This document shows, piece after piece, positions 21,256-24,120 of a stretch of DNA of 24,120 nt. Within the stretch, counting starts at the first letter, position 1. Every line of letters begins with the position of its first letter. A program made the position numbers and the translations under genes. The stretch comes from CAVQEK01 sp964596645 (lineage in GTDB: Bacteria; Bacteroidota; Bacteroidia; Cytophagales; Cyclobacteriaceae). Under the pieces are notes generated by a model. It worked only from the letters and a program-made list of their open reading frames with translations, was not told where the DNA came from and searched no databases. The DNA lies in NCBI GenBank assembly GCA_964596645.1, contig CAZQVB010000056.1:1-24120 (forward strand), given 5' to 3'.

Positions 21256-23844
21256 ATGTTTCGTAAGCTATTTCACAGGCTTCATTTTGTTATTGTAATT
21301 CTATGTACCGAACACAATAATGCCCTGGCACAAAGCTTTGGTCTAGGATTTCACAGCCACGAGAAGCTGAAGGAAGAACGCACTGAGCTGCAGCTAACCC
21401 CGGAAAATCCCTTACACTTTGATGGGGAATTCAGCATTTCTTTTGATCTAAAACTGAGGCCTTTCGTCGATCAAGGCTTTGGATATGTGGTTCGTATTAT
21501 TCAGAATGACACGCTCAACGTCGACATTGTATATCAAATAGATTACACCACCCAGGAATGGCATTTGTATTTAATTGAAGGCGAAAAAACATCTGCCGGT
21601 TCCTATCACCTCTCTCAGCAACACAAGCCTAATGATTGGTTGCCGTTCACCCTTCATTTTGATCTCCAAAGGTCAGTTGTAGAATTCTATTCCTCCGGTG
21701 AATTTATTACGTCTATTTCAAATGAACTAAGCGTTCGAGATTCATATAGAATTATTTTTGGAGCCTCTGACTATGGCTCGTTCAAAACCAGAGATGTACC
21801 TGCCATGAGCATCAGGGACATTAAGCTCTTTTCTTCCGAAGAATTGTATCATCATTGGCCACTGAATGATGAGGAAGGCACCACAACTTTTGACATTGTA
21901 GGCCAGAAGCAGGCAATTGTTAGAAATCCTAACTGGCTGAAGCCAAAGCATGAATATTGGACCGAAGTAATAAATCTCGATTTAACAGGACATGTACAGG
22001 TAGCCGCCGATCAAGAAAAAGAAATATTATATATCGTTGCATCTGATCAATTGATCATATACTCTGTATCAAACAATTCATATGAAACAATAGCCTATCA
22101 ACATTCTCCAGCTGAGCTTATTGGCGGTCGGGCCTTTTTCAATCCTATTGATGAAGAACTATACAGCTATGACGTTGATCATAAAACCATCAGCAAATAT
22201 TCTTTTTCAGATAAACAATGGACGAGAAACAAGTTTAGCGAAAAACCACATACCGTATTTTTGCATCACAACAGCGAATTTTCCACTTACGACACTAGTT
22301 TGTACATATTCGGAGGCTACGGAGAGCATGAGTATAAAAACAGCATTCAGCAAGTGAATTTAAAGACGAATGAATGGAAAATACTTGATGTCAATAAAGA
22401 TATTTTCAATCCCAGATATTTATCGGCCTCTGGGTATCACAACGACAGCATTTATATATTGGGCGGATATGGAAGCCCAAGCGGCAGCCAAATGCTCAAT
22501 CCTCAAACCTATAAGCATTTATTAGTGTACTCTGTTCAACAACAGCAATTTATAAGGGAGACACCTCTTATCTTTCCTCAACAAGATTTTAGTTTCTCCA
22601 ATTCCATACTGATTATTAGCAGCAAGCGGGAATTTTATGCCCTTGCTTTCCCACTTTTTACTGATGATAGTTATCTTCAATTGGTTCATGGTTCCTTAAA
22701 TAAGCCTGAATTGCGATTGATGGCCTCACCTATACCCTATCATTTTCAGGATACCAAATCATTTGCGGATTTATTCTATTTCCCTGCCAGCAACAGGCTT
22801 ATTACTTATTCAAGCTATCATGAAGAAGACAAAACCAGTGTACGGTTACATTCATTACTGTTTCCACCCAGTACCGTTGACGATGCTGTTAATAATAAAC
22901 AGGAAGCCAAAACCCATGACCATTCTTATGCCTTAGCTATTATTATTATTTTAGCATTTGTTGCTTTGTTGCTGCTTATATGGTTCATCAAGAAACGCAG
23001 TAGATCCCAGAATAAACCTAAAGTTTTCGACCCTCGCCCAATGGCTATTAATGAAGTAAATAAAGATCAGGCGACGGGTAGTGTTGAGAAAATAACAAGC
23101 AGCTCTGTTTTATTTTTCGGAGGTTTTCAGGTCTACACTCAGGAAGGACAGGACGTAACAGGAAAATTCACTCCATTGCTTAAAGAACTCTTTTTGCTCC
23201 TATGGATACACTCATTGAAAGATAGCAAAGGCATCTCTTCAGAAAGATTGACTGAAATTCTTTGGTCCGACAAGTCCTCAAAAAGTGCACGCAATAATAA
23301 GGCTGTGAATATAGCTAAATTGAGAGGTTTGCTGACTGAAATTGGCAACTGTGAAGTATCCAATAAAACAGGGTACTGGAAGATAATATGGAACAAAGAT
23401 GGTCTGTATAATGACTATAGTGAATTTTTAAATATTACTGAATCGAAGGTAAACCTCACGCAAAGAAACATACATCGCCTTATAACAATTATAGAGAAGG
23501 GGCCTTTTCTGTTGAATGTGCAATACCCCTGGCTAGACGACATTAAGGCATCTTTTTCAGAAAGGCTTATCGACACGCTGTACTATTATGCCAAGAAGAT
23601 TGACATACAAGAAGACCCGAAATTGGTAATAAAAATCTCTGACTCTATATTCAGTTGCGACAGCATAAGTGAGGAGGCAATGGTATTAAAATGTAAAGCG
23701 CAGCACTTCCTTGGTTCGCACAGTATGGCAAAGAATACCTATATACAATTCTGCCAATCTTATCGAAATCTGTATGATGAAGAATATAACATACCATTTT
23801 CAGATATTATTAATCTTCCGCTAGAAGAAATCGTGCATTATTAA
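21256..23844 (+). CDS. LamG/Kelch-type membrane sensor with C-terminal SARP-like DNA-binding domain
   Basis: An 862-residue one-component membrane regulator. Order of parts: signal peptide about 1-26 (ending NALAQ); LamG/concanavalin-like domain about 45-230 (FDGEFSISFDLKLRP, closing WPLNDEEGTTTFDIVG); Kelch-like beta-propeller about 245-535 with repeats such as DTSLYIFGGYGEHEYKNSIQ and NDSIYILGGYGSPSG; one membrane helix about 558-578 followed by KKRSRSQNK; winged helix about 617-713 (LFFGGFQVYTQEGQDVT, LLKELFLLLWIHS, SSERLTEILWSD, NNKAVNIAKLRGLL); and a helical BTAD-like tail about 730-845. The positive-inside rule puts the sensor in the periplasm and the DNA-binding part in the cytoplasm. 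It is the only regulator in the window, divergent from the sulfatase operon and next to a repeat array matching SARP-type spacing, so it probably activates this PUL. It is visibly A/T-richer than the PUL genes. No kinase, receiver or protease domain is seen. Confidence 0.85.
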   Translation: MFRKLFHRLHFVIVILCTEHNNALAQSFGLGFHSHEKLKEERTELQLTPENPLHFDGEFSISFDLKLRPFVDQGFGYVVRIIQNDTLNVDIVYQIDYTTQEWHLYLIEGEKTSAGSYHLSQQHKPNDWLPFTLHFDLQRSVVEFYSSGEFITSISNELSVRDSYRIIFGASDYGSFKTRDVPAMSIRDIKLFSSEELYHHWPLNDEEGTTTFDIVGQKQAIVRNPNWLKPKHEYWTEVINLDLTGHVQVAADQEKEILYIVASDQLIIYSVSNNSYETIAYQHSPAELIGGRAFFNPIDEELYSYDVDHKTISKYSFSDKQWTRNKFSEKPHTVFLHHNSEFSTYDTSLYIFGGYGEHEYKNSIQQVNLKTNEWKILDVNKDIFNPRYLSASGYHNDSIYILGGYGSPSGSQMLNPQTYKHLLVYSVQQQQFIRETPLIFPQQDFSFSNSILIISSKREFYALAFPLFTDDSYLQLVHGSLNKPELRLMASPIPYHFQDTKSFADLFYFPASNRLITYSSYHEEDKTSVRLHSLLFPPSTVDDAVNNKQEAKTHDHSYALAIIIILAFVALLLLIWFIKKRSRSQNKPKVFDPRPMAINEVNKDQATGSVEKITSSSVLFFGGFQVYTQEGQDVTGKFTPLLKELFLLLWIHSLKDSKGISSERLTEILWSDKSSKSARNNKAVNIAKLRGLLTEIGNCEVSNKTGYWKIIWNKDGLYNDYSEFLNITESKVNLTQRNIHRLITIIEKGPFLLNVQYPWLDDIKASFSERLIDTLYYYAKKIDIQEDPKLVIKISDSIFSCDSISEEAMVLKCKAQHFLGSHSMAKNTYIQFCQSYRNLYDEEYNIPFSDIINLPLEEIVHY

Positions 23845-24039
23845 ATTATTGCCTGTAGATGGTTTTTTATTGAGGCATGAACACGCAGTGTTCTAAACAT
23901 ACGTCAAAACTTTTTAGCGATGCGTTGTCTGCAGCGCTTTGGTGTGCACCCACAAGCACATCAAATACGATTATCCTAATATTTAAAGATCGCAACATGA
24001 TGATGCGGTGATAACCGACTATTGTACTGAGCCATAACC

Positions 24040-24072
24040 AAAAAAAACCTTGTACATTTTGTACAAGGTTTT
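24040..24072 (-). terminator. Rho-independent terminator of the tRNA-Lys gene
   Basis: A 12-bp perfect stem AAAACCTTGTAC/GTACAAGGTTTT (24044-24055 with 24061-24072) closes a 5-base loop. On the minus strand it is followed by a run of eight T (24047 to 24040). It begins 5 bp after the tRNA 3' end. With only four T on the plus side it may weakly stop the regulator transcript as well. Confidence 0.85.
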
Positions 24073-24076
24073 GATG

Positions 24077-24120
24077 TGATCCCGCTGGGATTCGAACCCA
24101 GGACCCACGCCTTAAAAGGG
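24077..24120 (-). tRNA. tRNA-Lys (UUU anticodon), 3' part only
   Basis: The minus strand shows the anticodon loop CTTTTAA with stem bases GGCGT, a short variable loop, T-arm CTGGG-TTCGAAT-CCCAG and acceptor 3' strand CGGGATC with discriminator A at 24077. No CCA is encoded. The 5' half, including D-arm and acceptor 5' strand, lies outside the window. The anticodon is read from the position of U33 in the seven-base loop. Confidence 0.88.

Overview
The window is a polysaccharide utilization locus (PUL) from a member of the Bacteroidota. The evidence is a SusC/SusD pair, a DUF3823 lipoprotein in the SusE position, many lipoprotein-type signal peptides, a -7 box of the TAnnTTTG type, and almost no Shine-Dalgarno signals. 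A free-living, probably marine Cytophagales-type organism is a reasonable guess from the enzyme set and the regulator type, but the sequence does not prove it.

Layout. Ten genes lie head to tail on the minus strand and fall into three transcription blocks (read right to left). Block A (20814 to 14819) holds a type I sulfatase and two GH92 alpha-mannosidases. Block B (14491 to 7281) holds SusC, SusD, a DUF3823 lipoprotein and a GH99/GH71-like lipoprotein, and ends at a clear intrinsic terminator (7090-7115). Block C (6848 to 79) holds a beta-propeller lipoprotein, a GH29 fucosidase with an F5/8-type carbohydrate-binding domain, a GH88/GH105-like hydrolase with a Tat-like signal, and a third, divergent GH92. 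A single plus-strand gene (21256-23844) is divergent from block A. It encodes a one-piece regulator: signal peptide, LamG-like domain, Kelch-like repeats, one membrane helix, then a cytoplasmic SARP/OmpR-type winged helix and a BTAD-like helical tail. At the right edge, the 3' part of a minus-strand tRNA-Lys(UUU) is followed by its own terminator.

How the genes fit together. SusC/SusD/DUF3823 would bind and import glycans. The GH99-like protein would cut an alpha-mannan-type chain internally. The three GH92 enzymes, the fucosidase, the GH88/105-like enzyme and the sulfatase would remove mannose, fucose, unsaturated uronic acid and sulfate. The inferred target is a sulfated, fucose- and possibly uronate-decorated, mannose-rich polysaccharide, such as algal or diatom mannans, or complex glycoprotein glycans.

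Most interesting point. The promoters of blocks A and B share a previously unannotated element. It is four TTAA cores spaced 9, 11 and 11 bp, ending exactly 11 bp before a -7-like box, with the same geometry at both sites and 29 of 35 identical bases across the array. SARP regulators are known to bind direct repeats at 11-bp spacing overlapping the -35 region. The array is therefore a strong candidate operator for the adjacent Kelch-SARP membrane protein, which would make a sensor/operator pair for PUL control unlike the usual HTCS, ECF-sigma/anti-sigma or SusR systems.
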